NCBI GenBank assembly: GCA_963457665.1
Contig: OY735222.1
Span: forward strand, 38,561,581-38,625,580
DNA from: Thysanoteuthis rhombus
Lineage: Eukaryota > Mollusca > Cephalopoda > Oegopsida > Thysanoteuthidae
Reading direction: 5' to 3'
DNA: 64,000 nucleotides
Below the pieces are notes generated by a model, which worked only from the letters and a program-made list of their open reading frames with translations, was not told where the DNA came from and made no database searches. The position numbers and the translations under genes are program-made. Of the stretch, positions 53,101 to 64,000 are shown in pieces (position 1 is the stretch's first letter; each line of letters begins with the position of its first letter).

Positions 53101-54009
53101 TCAGTATGTTTTGTAAATCGATTTCTTTCAATCGATGCCGTCAGGAAAAAAAAATGTGTCACTGACCGAGGACAGTAGTGAGTCACAGTTGCACGAACTG
53201 TTACGGAGTCCCTCAAATGGAGGGAAGATCCCGAAAGCTTCCCATAGTCATCTGCCCTTCCCACACTCTTGAGCTCTTGTCAGTGCCGGGATTTTCTGCA
53301 CCGCAACCCCACCATCACGTCATATCTTTTTTCCTTTTTCTTTTGGCTATATGCTGGTTCAGTATAATGCTTCCAAAACGGCGCATGTCTCCTGTTACAC
53401 AAAAACAAACCCCTCCATTTTGCGCCTGTTTGTTTATTTGGCTCCTTTATCACGTCTGCATTAGTAGATGGCCTCCCCATAGTGATGAGTCTCATGTTAA
53501 GCAAACATTTGGCATAACACTTAATGCGATTCCATAAGCTCTCGATCAATGCTCCAGCACCACGGCTGAAAAGGAAGAATAATGATGGTGAGCAAATATA
53601 TGTATACGTACCAGGGGGGCGTCTCCGCGGAACTGTACTTTTCTATTGCCACAATTTGTTTCCCGCCAAGAAAACAAGGTCATATTTGAGTTGTAGTGAT
53701 ATTTAGTCCTATTATGAAACCATGACGAATGCTTCGGTGCGGAGTTGTACGGACTGACACGTCTATTGTGTCAAAGCATTGATATCTTGATCTTGTTGAT
53801 TGAATGACTTTTGCTAAGCACGATCGATGATCAGATAAGTCGGTCTTTGAAAATTCGTTCTGGAAAATTCGGTCTATTTTTGATAACATTCAAGACCGAG
53901 CTTTCTGAGACCAACTGATTTTAGACCGAATTTTCTCATTTCTAGATGACTTTCTTTGCTAAAACTTCATATCATGATGATCTTTCACAATGGGTTCTGT
54001 CCTTTTTTT
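53101..54009. other. unassigned; overlapping open frames and a short inverted repeat
   Basis: A 119-aa plus frame (53178-53537) and an 89-aa minus frame (53280-53549) overlap. Neither shows a known domain. GGAAAATTCGGTCTATTTT at 53862-53880 has its near reverse complement at 53920-53935. No gene is claimed. Confidence 0.35.
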
Positions 54010-54400
54010 TAAATATATATATATGTGAGTGCGTTTCTGTTTTTGCGTTATTGTTAGTGCATTCCAGCGCTCCTGGCTATACCGTTTCGTCTGTAGTCTT
54101 GAAAATTGGCATCAGTACTCAACTAAAGCCCTTTTTAAAATAGTTTTTTTACTGATTTTTTACATGAAAAAAGCTTTTCTGACCTTTTGGGACCTTATTT
54201 TGAATGGGTATAATTTATTTATAACAGATTATTCCAGGTGGATTTTCTTACTTTATTTGAGATGTACTCCAATGGAAAACGCTAGTGATGTCATAAATAG
54301 AATTCATTCTGACCATATTTATTCTTCGATGGAATGTTTTTTTGCATGACTTAAAATCTTGACGCAACGGTTGTTCAGTTATTGACTTCGATGATGATTC
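54010..54400 (+). repeat. family E interspersed repeat, long copy
   Basis: GCATTCCAGCGCTCCTGGCT, ATACCGTTTCGTCTGTAGTC, TTGAAAATTGGCATCAGTAC, AAAAAGCTTTTCTGACCTTT, CATTCTGACCATATTTATTC, TTCGATGGAATGTTTTTTTG, GACGCAACGGTTGTTCAGTT. It starts beside a short (TA)n. Confidence 0.8.
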
Positions 54401-54819
54401 TTACTTTTTTTAGTTCCATTTTTCTAGCATCAATATTTCCTTAATGACATTCCATTAATTTCCATCCTTTCAATTTCTTTAAGAAAATAATATATCCACA
54501 GTTTTTGAGAACAAATTTTACCATGACTAAATTTTCTGAGATTGATTTTTTCAAGTTGTAGTACGATAATTATCCTAAGAATCAACCAATAGGAAATTTT
54601 CAAATACAAGATATCTCGCGAAAATCTTTTTCGTTCGGTATTTTCTTTTTCTGGTAATGGATCGGATTTTGTGATACAAGGTGATGCGTAGATAGTAATG
54701 AAGGCAGTGAAAGCAAAGACTGTCCTGGACGGTCAGCTGACTTGATATCTCACGAGATATTTCTTCGTCGTGAGCCTTCTCATTCTGGTTGTGAATTGGA
54801 CAGTGAATGAGACAATTCA
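54401..54819. other. unassigned, downstream of Tc1-like remnant
   Basis: The 102-aa minus frame at 54575-54883 shows no motif. GATATCTC occurs at three places (about 54610, 54745, 54870), hinting at a diverged local repeat. Confidence 0.3.
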
Positions 54820-55335
54820 TAATTGGCGATGAAGGCGGTTGGTACAGTGAGCGCCCCGGGTAGCTGACGAAGATATCTCGCAAGACATTTGGGGGCCGGG
54901 GTTCTTTTTACTCTTCAGTGAATCAGATAGGGATTCAAGATTGTCAATTGGTGGAATTCCGAAAATATCTTCGTTGGAAAATTTTTTGCTTGTTAGTTTT
55001 AATAGTAGAAGATTCAAAATATCCTCCACTAAATTCATAGCAGGTGATTGACCAGGCCATGTATGATAAGATTTCAAAGCCCCTTCCTCTCAACCTGGAA
55101 TCGGCAGATATAACAGCATAGCAAGGATTATCACCCTGCTGGGAGAAAACATTTTCATCCAAATAGTCCCTGGGCAGTGGGAAGTGATCCACCACCAGGG
55201 ATGTATTCTGAATTGAGCTCAATTGGCGCAGTGTTGAGGGCTTACGAAAAAATTGAGGCATAAGAGAAGTCTTGGGCCTACTAAAAGAATATTTCAAATC
55301 ATTTTGTTCGGGGTCATTTTTTTTATTTTCTTCCA
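54820..55335 (-). mobile_element. Tc1-like transposase remnant, C-terminal half
   Basis: Minus: ENVFSQQGDNPCYAVISADS and RGRGFEILSY, then in the next frame TWPGQSPAMNLVEDI and LKLTSKKFSNEDI. This follows the Tc1 order FQQDNxPxHTA..WL..RGFxxL.WPxQSPDLNPIENxW..LK. The catalytic Asp in QQDN reads Gly here and the last acidic block is altered. One frame change. A 5' extension (MEENKKNDPEQN...) is not recognised. Confidence 0.75.
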
Positions 55336-55510
55336 AAGAGTTATTTTAAGAAATCTAAATATAATAAAATTATAAAAACATAAGAATAAAAATATAAAAT
55401 TCAACTGTAAACACATACTAAAAATCAAAATATATTAAATGCAAACTTATTTTATTTATTCTAAATTAGAATTAAAAAAATCACACTTATGTATTCATGA
55501 GCATAGCTAT

Positions 55511-55514
<4 letters not shown>
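55336..55514. other. AT-rich spacer
   Basis: Nearly pure A/T with AAAATATAAAA words; nothing recognisable. Confidence 0.4.
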
Positions 55515-55577
<63 letters not shown>

Positions 55578-55679
55578 TAATTCAAAATAAAAATAATATA
55601 TATATATATACATATATATTTATATATAATTCAAAATAAAAATAATATATACATATATATATATAAAATTCAAAATAAA

Positions 55680-55723
<44 letters not shown>

Positions 55724-55735
55724 TTCAAAATAAAA
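55515..55735. repeat. (TA)n block with ATAATTCAAAATAAAA units
   Basis: (TA)n at 55515-55573. Then three copies of ATTCAAAATAAAAA(T/C)AATA, each followed by a shorter (TA)n (about 55594, 55645, 55685), giving a higher-order period of roughly 55-70 bp. Confidence 0.85.
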
Positions 55736-56499
55736 ACAATACAAAACCGTTGCATAACAATTTATTTTTCACAATGGAACAAAACTTACAGTACAGTAAA
55801 CAGTACGGCACCAGTATCACCTTGCATGAAAGAATCTGACATCAGATTGAATACTCGAAGACTCCAAATCCGATAAAGGGACAGTCAGTCAGTCAGTATT
55901 ACTACACTGGGATGAGATACCAATAGAGTAGCTCATTACAAAATATCACCATAATTCATAATGCACAAAACTTACCCTATAACAGTGCACATTCTTTCAT
56001 TTTCGTTTAATATCGAAATTGTTTTGAGGGTAAAATGCAAATACAACAATACACTATTTGCACCATGGTTCATGGTAAATCCGGTATTACAAAAAAACAA
56101 AACAAAAAAACTCTGTGGTGCCCCCCCCACACACACACACACCTTCGCTTGACGCCCTGGGCACGTGCTTATTTTGCTTAATGTTTAATCCAGGGCTGAA
56201 GGCACCTTTCAGGGGCATCGTTGACCAACTTAGATCTGTTCTCATCACTAAGGATCACTTGTGAAAACTAGTTTCGTCTTTGTAACTCTAGACAAAATGG
56301 CACCGGTTCTCGACATTTTTAAGACTCATGAGAGTTTTTTTTGACACACCTTTTGAACTGAAAACCCCTTTCAGACAATCTTGTAGTCAACGTTCAACCA
56401 GACACACAACTCTTTTGACAGTTCTAAATTCCTGGGTTGTTTGAGTGATAGTTGAGGTTAACGTAACGGTGCCACTTTGGCCAATCTCTTTCTCTCTCT
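55736..56499. other. no recognisable gene
   Basis: Has short tracts of C and (CA)n near 56120-56141. Sequence at 56185-56330 is unremarkable. No frame of note. Confidence 0.35.
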
Positions 56500-56529
56500 A
56501 TTTCTCCCTCCTCCTCTCTCTCTCTCTCT

Positions 56530-56591
<62 letters not shown>
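56500..56591. repeat. (CT)n(TA)n microsatellite
   Basis: CT-rich 56486-56529, then about 29 TA units (56533-56591). Confidence 0.96.
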
Positions 56592-56595
<4 letters not shown>

Positions 56596-57450
56596 ATGAC
56601 TGTGATCATGTTTTTGTGCACGCCTGATAGTGGCAAAAGACGGGTAGGTAAGAAAAGAACTGACATCAGCAGCAGCAACCATTAATACAAGAAACTTAAC
56701 TCCAGCGAGCATCAGCCTATTTATTTTTCTCAGATGAAGTATTGTAAACTTAACTCAGCCGTAAATCTACGACTCTATGTAAACAGCGCAGATCGGAAGT
56801 AAAGTATAAGCTCTCGGTGTAAATAATCTTTTTTTAACGTGTTGTGTTGCAAACGGAAACATGTATATTAAAGAGCATGTCACAAAGAATTGATAAATAT
56901 TACGATATTAATCTACTAGGCGGAAATGGCAGTGCAGCTGTTGCTCTTGCAGTCGCATATGTATGAAATTATAATATAAGTGGAATTATGTGTTCTTATT
57001 CCGTGCTGTAGTTCGGGTTTACGGTCGACATTATGACAGATGAGCTCGAAGAAACGTCTCCCATCTACAACGCCACGACTAAGATTGAAAAATATACATT
57101 TTTGTCTTAGCTTGGGCTCAGCAACAGCTGTCGTAGTTGACGATTTAAATTTTCGCCCGAAAACGCGTTGGTTTGAGATCAGCAGCAGCTGTCGTATTTG
57201 ACAATATGAATTATTTAATAAATCATAAGTGGATAAAGAATTAGATTAAAATAAAAGACAGTGTCGCACCGCTCGGACCAGTAAGTTATTATTTGCAACA
57301 AAAGTCTTTATTCTGCAATCCTGACTCTTCCAGCTTATTTTATTATTATTTATATATTTATGTTATGTATAATTCAAATTAAAATTTGGAGAACTCAGAA
57401 TTATCAGAATATATTTGTTACTTACTTTTCTGTGAAATCTGAGAAAAATA

Positions 57451-57451
<1 letters not shown>
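56592..57451. other. unassigned; local duplication at 57108-57210
   Basis: CTCAGCAACAGCTGTCGTAG, TTGACGATTT recurs as ATCAGCAGCAGCTGTCGTAT, TTGACAATAT about 60 bp later. Otherwise no gene or shared repeat apart from the 56788-56822 similarity to 48418. Confidence 0.45.

Positions 57452-57520
<69 letters not shown>
57452..57520. repeat. (TA)n microsatellite
   Basis: About 34 TA units. Confidence 0.98.
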
Positions 57521-57523
<3 letters not shown>

Positions 57524-59199
57524 CAGAAAGTTGCCGGGATATTTTCTCTATTTCTCAATACCCAAATAACCCAAATACCTAATCTAGAGACTAATGTGGC
57601 TATTAGAGTAACTTTTCTCTTCAGGGAACTGCTTTTCTCAAATCAGTTACTGCTACCTTTACCCTTTAAAAAATGACCGCCATTCTAGCTGCAGAATAAC
57701 GGACGCTAATGACGAACTAAACGAAACACTAACACTGACGATAAAGATACAAATCGTAGCCATATGAAAAAGCGATAATTTTATAACGGGAAAGGTAACG
57801 ATTGCCTTTGAATCTGTTTTCTCTGTAGAATTCCAGTTGATGTTACAGTAACTGTCATAAAGAGGAGATAAAATTAATCCTCATGTAGAATCTAGTCGTT
57901 GAACACAACATACAAAGATCCCCAAAAGTATAAATATACAACGTATTGATAAGGTACTGTGATAAGTAAAAAAACATTGATTTGTTCTTCATCTGAATAT
58001 TGCGCATCATAAATTCGTTCACGTACAACGGGAACAGTGTATCTGTATTGACGTTGCAAATCGTCATCGTAATTTCTTTTTAAGGTGCATCCAGAAATTT
58101 TGGTCTGATAAAGAACAAATTAATGGTGTTAATATTTGATCAATACGTTGAAAAGTTGATAACGATATACCGGAATTTGTATCTGGTCGGATATCCGGCG
58201 CCGGATTTAAAAAGGAAACGTATCCGATTTCACCGGATTTTGTGATATCTGGTAACCAGATTTCATGGAATCAGGCCTGTTTAGAGTGAAGGAAGAAGGA
58301 ACGAAAGGGAGGAAGAATGGACGAAAGGAAGAAGGAGAGAAAGGAAATTAATTGAAGAAATAATGAAGTTGATCGTAAAATTAATATTGTAATTGTTTCG
58401 GTACCAGCGGGGGCGAACCTAATGATCTTCATTGGGGTGTGTCCATGAAGAAAAGGTGAGGAAATTCGAGATTTATACATGAACTATAATCCATTCCAAA
58501 AGGGGAGAAATTTGCTGACTGCCTTAGGGAAAGGGGGAGCAACAAATCCTAAATCAAAACACAATAAGAAAAACACAAATACAGCTTTTACGAGGTACTT
58601 TTTCAATGTTGTCAAGTATTTGATATTCATAGCTGAAACCATCTTTAAAATAGCGAAAAAAAAGCGTCTAGGTATTTCCGTTTCCAGCTAATGGCTTAAG
58701 ATGCTATATGCATATCTATAGCACATTTATCAACTGCAATGACCATATGCTCAGAATCAAGAACAAATTATTAAAAATTGAACATTTGCTTTTATTAAAC
58801 TTAGATTCATTTGACTATCGTGGATATGTTATCGGTTAAATTGGAAAAAGTAATCAGCTAGATGTAGCCGAAAAATGGCCAAATTAGCAGTCCAGTCGTA
58901 AGTGCGAGTTGTCCGTAAACCAGAGCGTTCGTATCACAGTGTACGAATTGCTTTCGTTTTTTAATTTTTTTGTTTTTGTTCTTATTGAAAGAAGTTGATT
59001 AATATAAAAATATACGTAAATGAATTAATTGATACGTTCAATGGTGTTCCCGTCTCTAATATTGTCCAGGTAATTATTTATTGCATTAGAAATAATAGTG
59101 AATAATAATTTTGGATAAACTTCATGATTTCAGGGCGTAAGTACATATTTTTTTTAATTAATTCATAAGTTGTTTCAACATGAGAATAACTTACAGTAG
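57521..59199. other. no recognisable gene
   Basis: 58185-58265 has repeated CCGGATTT and GGATATCC words, perhaps a small DNA transposon end. 58895-58935 is weakly tRNA-like. Frames are at most 70 aa with no known motif. Confidence 0.35.
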
Positions 59200-59620
59200 T
59201 AGGTTTTTGAAAAAAAATGAAAATCTGTGGGAGCATAAATCTGAAACTGCATTAGAGATCGAAAAATTCGAATTACCGTAAGACTGACATCATCAATGAC
59301 AGAAAAATTACAGCTTGGAGGCCTGATATGGTCATTATCAATAAAGAATACAGTCATGCTATATTGATAGATATCTCATGCCCAACAGACAGGAATATTA
59401 TGCGGAAAGGAAAGGAAAAATTTGAAAAAAATACAAAGCTCAAAGAAATGTAAAAATTATTAAAAAAATCGAATAAGTTGGTCCTAATTGTAATTAGATC
59501 TTATGGAGCAATTACTACAGACCTAAAAAAATCTTTCGCCTGAAACTGAATACCAATATATTCAAAAAATATTTTTAAAATGATATAATAGAACATGGCA
59601 TAACAATACTGAAAATTTTC
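59200..59620 (+). mobile_element. LINE C-terminal domain (RPD..D motif)
   Basis: One frame reads DRKITAWRPDMVIINKEYSH, AILIDISCPTDRNIMRKGKE, KFEKNTKLKEM, then a stop. A neighbouring frame gives LVLIVIRSYGAITTDLKKSF. This matches the conserved block DRxIxxRRPDIVVxxKxxxxxxLIDVAxPxDxN...KxxKYxxL..VIPVVIGALG found after the reverse transcriptase in many invertebrate non-LTR elements, with a PD..D core like restriction-type endonucleases. Exact clade not settled. Confidence 0.75.
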
Positions 59621-60930
59621 GATATATTGTATATCTTCGTCAGTCAAATTTCAAGAATAAAAAAAAACTTTCGTAAATGTTTACGGTGCAATCTGCAACG
59701 AAAACCGACATAGAATTCGAACGTCACACATCGAAGTTCAAATAATGTAGTGTTTTTAAAAATTTTTTTCAACTTTAAAAGCTGAAATGTGTGCTTTGTC
59801 AAAGAAAACGAAACACAACTTGAAAGCCACGCATTAATGTTACGAAAAACGTAGTGTATTTTAATTTTTTTGGTAAACAATTACCAAAGATTTTATCATG
59901 AATACGGACCGGACGGTAAACTTAATCTGTAGTACAGATAATCTATTCAATAATGTTATGTATGAATTATTGATTTATTGATAAATTTTGTTAGCTCGAT
60001 AATCCGGTAACTGACCGGAGGTATGGTGCTGGTATCTGGAAAATTATTGTATGACTTTTGGGGGTCGTGTTTAATTACCGTAAGACGAAGGATTACCACT
60101 ACCTCAAATTTAAGACGCTTATGGTAACATCAACCAGAATCCTATTCCCCACGATGTTCCTGTTTTTATGTAACAGTCAGCAAATATTCGGAGAAATCAT
60201 TCTTGAAGAATGGATATAGATATTTTAGAATTGAAATTCTCCATATACTCCGGAGACTTTGAAGGACAACCTCTCCACACTATTACTTCCCACACTAGAA
60301 CCGAAAATTCGGCTTTTTTACTGACATTAATCGATTGATATCGTTCAGTTTGAATTCTTGTGATTAAATCTGAAATAGCTGTAAATCTGACAATTGAATT
60401 AAAACTAAAAATGAATTATCATCAAAAATATTCTAAGAGACAAGTTTCAAGAAATTTTACTTGACTGTAGCAGTAACTGTATATAAGTGAATGTTCACGT
60501 TTATAGATTCAGTTTGCCTCTCTTTTTAATTTGCTTGCCTAACTTTTTAATTTGCTCGGAAAACAATACAGATCAATGATTCTGATCGTAGTGTGCACCC
60601 CTAAGAAGGGGGCATCTTGAAGACATAGGGGTACAATTTAGAATTCGGGAGTGAAGAACAGAAACCGCTCCGTAGCTCAAGCTGAGTCCTGTTGAAGACC
60701 CTACTGATAAATTCCCAATTATAGAATCTAACTTCATAATTGAAGAAATCTCTGTGTTAATGCTCTGTGATTACTTGACAACTGATCATTGTACCAAGTT
60801 GACGTTCACCAGATATTTTTAGTCAGCATACAAGGCATTGCAGTGTTGAAGTTGTTTTGATCAGGGATTCTCCAGTTTAATGAAAATGAATAAAAACAAT
60901 TGATCATAGGTCTTTAATCTAAAATTGAAA
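59621..60930. other. no recognisable gene
   Basis: A 78-aa minus frame (59644-59880) is Phe/Lys-rich without a motif. No shared repeat recognised. Confidence 0.35.
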
Positions 60931-61044
60931 ATCTAAATGTAGTCATGAAATATCTAAATTTGTTACAGATCTAAATGTAGATATGAAATACCTTAATTGG
61001 CAGGAGGTCTAAATTTAGATATAAGATATCTAAATTAACAACAG
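60931..61044 (+). repeat. 38-bp minisatellite, three units
   Basis: ATCTAAATGTAGTCATGAAA (60931), ATCTAAATGTAGATATGAAA (60969) and GTCTAAATTTAGATATAAGA (61007), exactly 38 bp apart. Each continues TATCTAAATT or a close variant. Confidence 0.85.
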
Positions 61045-63499
61045 AAGTAAGAATGAAAGAACTAAGTTACCGAAATAATTGGAATGGGCACTGCCCAAGT
61101 ACTATTAATTCCAAATTATACAATAGTATTAATTCCTAATTACGCAATTATATTAATTAATAATTTCACCATAGATTTCATAGTAACAAATGCTTAGCTC
61201 ATTAACTTTGTGAGGTGTAAAATCAATCAGGTAATTGCGTTGTTGTTACAAAAGTCCACACGATAGAAGGTTTACACAAATTTTAGTCAGATGGAGAGAC
61301 TGGGGACGGTTGCAACAAGACTTATTCCTCCAATAAAGAAACACGCAAAATTAATAACACTCATACAGCACATGCTCAATTGAGCCATACTGAAGAGGAC
61401 TGAAGACATATTCAACATCTGTTGCTGCATTTATTGAAAAGAAGAAGTGTTTTGAAGGTATGAAAGTGATCATTTCATGAACCGTATTTTCGTCATACTG
61501 TCCTGATTGCATGAAATAATCAAAACTTTGTTTGAATCATTGTTTTGTTGACTCCTAAGTGACATGCTTAAACATGTGTCAAAGTCAGTATATCTAGCTA
61601 GCACATGATGTTCTGTCATGGTTGATAGGGTTTGGGACTGTTGCAACATCATTTTGGGATATCAGCGTTTTTTTTTTAATCAGTTTTTACGAAATTTTTA
61701 AAAAGCTGCGTCATTTTGGGATGTCAGTGCTCTTTCCAGGAAACCCAAGTCGCAGTTCACATCCATTGGAGTGTGACAAAAAACTGTTTGTTTTTTTAAA
61801 GCAGTTTCAGTTTTGTACTATAAATACATTGAGATATGGGGAGATTGAATCCCTTACATGTACACGTTGACTCAAAGTAGGCCTATGTTTTCTTCACAAA
61901 CAAAAATAACTCAATGACTGTTATTTGATTAATAGATAAAAAATACCATATCATCGTGTATAAATGGATACTACTACAATATTGAAAAAAAAAAGAGCTT
62001 ATGTTCAAAATACGATGCTTTTTGAGGCAAAAAGCAAAAGTTGATGGTTGAAATTATTCATTAACGCGTTGCTACCTTCCCAATTAGTATTGTAACTGTT
62101 CCCAGGGTTGGGGTCAGTTGCAACCACTGACTACTTCCATTCAAGTAAATATTGTGAACAATATGTTTTATGTAATAATCTTTAAATGATATAGGTAATT
62201 AGCAGATAGATTTAACTTTAATTTCAAGTCCAAATAGTCTCTGAACAACTGAGAAAAAGCTCAAAAGAGTTGCAAATGTCTCTAGTTTCCTCTATCCCAA
62301 AGTTTATGTAACAGTATCTTATTTCCAAAGAATTTGTTCAATCATCATTTTTTTCTCCTCGATTCAAAACTCTAAATTTTGGCAAATTTCAGAATTATAT
62401 AATGAATCTATACCTGTTTTAAAGTAGATTTGTTTTATTATAGTAGGGGTAACATCGAATATTTGGAGCCGTCAATGTGGGGCACGGAACATAAAAAGTC
62501 AAGAACCACTGGTATAGATATTGAAAAAAAATTAATTGCGCTTTTCCCAAGCAGGGGCTGGGGTTCCAGACTCCTTGGACCTCCCGCTGGATCTGCGGCT
62601 ACTATTTATTGATGTCATGTCTGTAGACACAACGGGTGAATTGAATTCGTAGGGAGAAGGATGCGCCTTCAATTCAGGCCTGAGAGAGCTTATCGTTAAG
62701 CACAACTATCAAATAACCCACAAATCTTCCCAAGATGAAACCTAAAGAGATACATTATTCGACAACGACCCCCTCCTCTTTTTATTGCTCCCTATAGCCA
62801 ACCGGTCGTCACAGCTATCTCACCTGAGTCGAGTGACCTGGGTTTTCACACTGCGGATTTGTATTGGTGTGTGTAAGGGACGTAGCATCACCTATTCTGG
62901 GTGTAGTCGACCAGATGACCCATTTTCCAAACAAATACCTAAGAACGTTTTTCACTCTAACCTTAATCTCTATAGCACCCTTCTTTGGGTCTGGGGGGTG
63001 CGCTACGCCCACTCCAACCTCGCCTGACACATACAAATAAGAGCATTAGCATCGGTTTTGTTCCATAGAATTCAAGCAAACTCTCGGAATTATTAGCGCC
63101 ATTTAAAATCGTAATTACCAGCATAAAGGTCCGCATTAAGATAAAGCTCTATAATTATCTTTTCTATAAATGCTATCGGGAGATCAGTAACGCTACACTG
63201 TGCGTAAATTTCCATTGTTTTTACATTTGTCTTGTCAAAAGAAATACCTCCAAAATTAGTTTCACTTTAATCTTTTTAGCTATGGATACGCACTACACCT
63301 ATGGGCACCGAAGCATTACTTACCCTTACTGATAAATGGAATCATTGTGACGTCACATTATATATTTATAATATTTATCATAATACCTTGGAGGTGACCT
63401 TAGTAAATATGTATTATACTGCCTCGGTGCAGTAGCATAGTAAGGATTCTCGGCGTTCGGGGGCAAAGACAGCGCCCAGGGGCAAAGGTAGCACCTAGG
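61045..63499. other. no recognisable gene
   Basis: GGGxCxGTTGCAAC occurs three times (about 61300, 61630, 62115). ATTTTGGGATATCAGCG is echoed 60 bp later by ATTTTGGGATGTCAGTG. Just before the next RTE copy, GGGGGCAAAGACAGCGCCCA and GGGGCAAAGGTAGCACCTA form a 24-bp direct repeat (63460-63505). Frames of 80 aa or less are unrecognised. Confidence 0.35.
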
Positions 63500-63801
63500 G
63501 GTAAATCATATGGATAAATGAAAAGACAGTGTATTACAGAGAAAAACAGGAATCAGAGATATCAAAGAATCCATCAGAAAACAAATGGCAATGGGTAGGA
63601 CCTGTTGCAAAAATGTCAGATTATCTCTGGACATCACGATACAATGTCGATCCCCAGGTATCATATGCGAAACTGTAGCTGACAAAAAAATGAGATAGAA
63701 GGACGAACTTGACAAGTTCAGGAAGTAGTGGCTCTGCGATGCCAATGACCGAGAGGCCTAACGAATCCTGGGAGGGGATGATGATGATGATGATGATGAT
63801 G
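63500..63801 (+). mobile_element. RTE-type LINE 3' end with (GAT)n tail
   Basis: AGAGATATCAAAGAATCCAT, AAACAAATGGCAATGGGTAG, CATCACGATACAATGTCGAT, ACGAACTTGACAAGTTCAGG, AGTAGTGGCTCTGCGATGCC, then (GAT)n at 63777-63801. It is colinear with RTE positions from the IIERI region to the 3' end. 63802-64000 has no recognised gene. Confidence 0.85.
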
Positions 63802-64000
63802 GACCAGAGGAAATATAGCGCTTCTTCATACCTGTGCCCGTGGGTAACTGCTGCCTCTCAACGCCCTTTAGCTAATCATCTGCCTCGCTGTTGGGTAGTG
63901 ATTACTAAGCTTGTCCAACATACTATTATTACTTAGAAGTGTGCCTGATCATCACTGGGTGCCCCCACTTTGATCGACTCATGGCCAAACCAAGCCAGGC

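Noticed and set aside
53178-53549. Overlapping 119-aa (plus) and 89-aa (minus) genes
   Set aside because: No recognised domain on either strand, no splice or regulatory context, and a family D repeat adjoins. Kept only as unassigned sequence.
58185-58265. CCGGATTT / GGATATCC cluster as a transposon end
   Set aside because: Words are short and no paired end or second copy was found.
61300-62125. Triple GGGxCxGTTGCAAC word as regulatory sites
   Set aside because: Three dispersed 14-mers with no other shared context; could be chance or repeat scraps.

Overview
The window reads as gene-poor, AT-rich animal DNA. I infer a mollusc, most likely a cephalopod such as an octopus. The reasons are more than twenty long (TA)n arrays, a high density of tRNA-derived SINEs, RTE-type LINE ends with (ATC)n tails, and Penelope, mariner, Tc1 and hAT debris. 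The species call is an inference. I recognise no host gene. The open frames are short, and many of the longest simply translate (TA)n, (CA)n or (ATC)n repeats. One 135-bp stretch (17808-17942) has the form of a small exon for a membrane helix and is offered only as a weak candidate.

Layout. 1-5100: RTE LINE pieces, a 203-bp MITE with about 50-nt inverted ends, and a mariner copy that has lost its catalytic core. 5190-6730: a decayed array of a roughly 115-bp unit. 7280-8640: (TA)n, a SINE B/SINE A/SINE B cluster and an RTE fragment. 9380-11540: a CA-rich tract and the longest RTE remnant. 11690-14270: a minisatellite-bearing repeat, (TA)n, a hAT-type MITE and SINE A. 14557-15181: a possible hAT transposase remnant. 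15510-17760: family D, SINE A, a hAT MITE with an exact 8-bp target duplication, and SINE B pieces. 19150-24110: several SINE A copies, families E and F, and (TA)n. 24390-27960: family G, RTE, a 95-125-bp tandem array and family D. 28740-34880: microsatellites, SINE A, an 'AGGGCTGTGGAGTCGG' MITE, families E and F, and a Penelope 3' region. 35160-39430: RTE, a Penelope GIY-YIG end with 3' UTR, (TA)n, and mariner. 39740-42910: LINE debris, SINE A, a 170-190-bp tandem array, a mariner-derived MITE, and a mariner head with a SINE beside it. 43590-51830: RTE, SINE B, family G tandem units, family E, a 99-nt foldback, and microsatellites. 52450-57520: family D, family E, a Tc1-like transposase and (TA)n. 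59200-64000: a LINE C-terminal domain, a 38-bp minisatellite and a terminal RTE copy.

Nothing here works as an operon or pathway. The shared theme is mobile-element tails next to simple repeats: RTE 3' ends carry (ATC)n, and families F, D and Penelope abut (TA)n. I saw no LTR retrovirus kin, Polinton, CRISPR array, rRNA gene or intact tRNA gene. Family letters (SINE A-C, D-H) are my own labels for sequences that recur within this window. Copy boundaries are by eye and good to roughly 10-30 bp.
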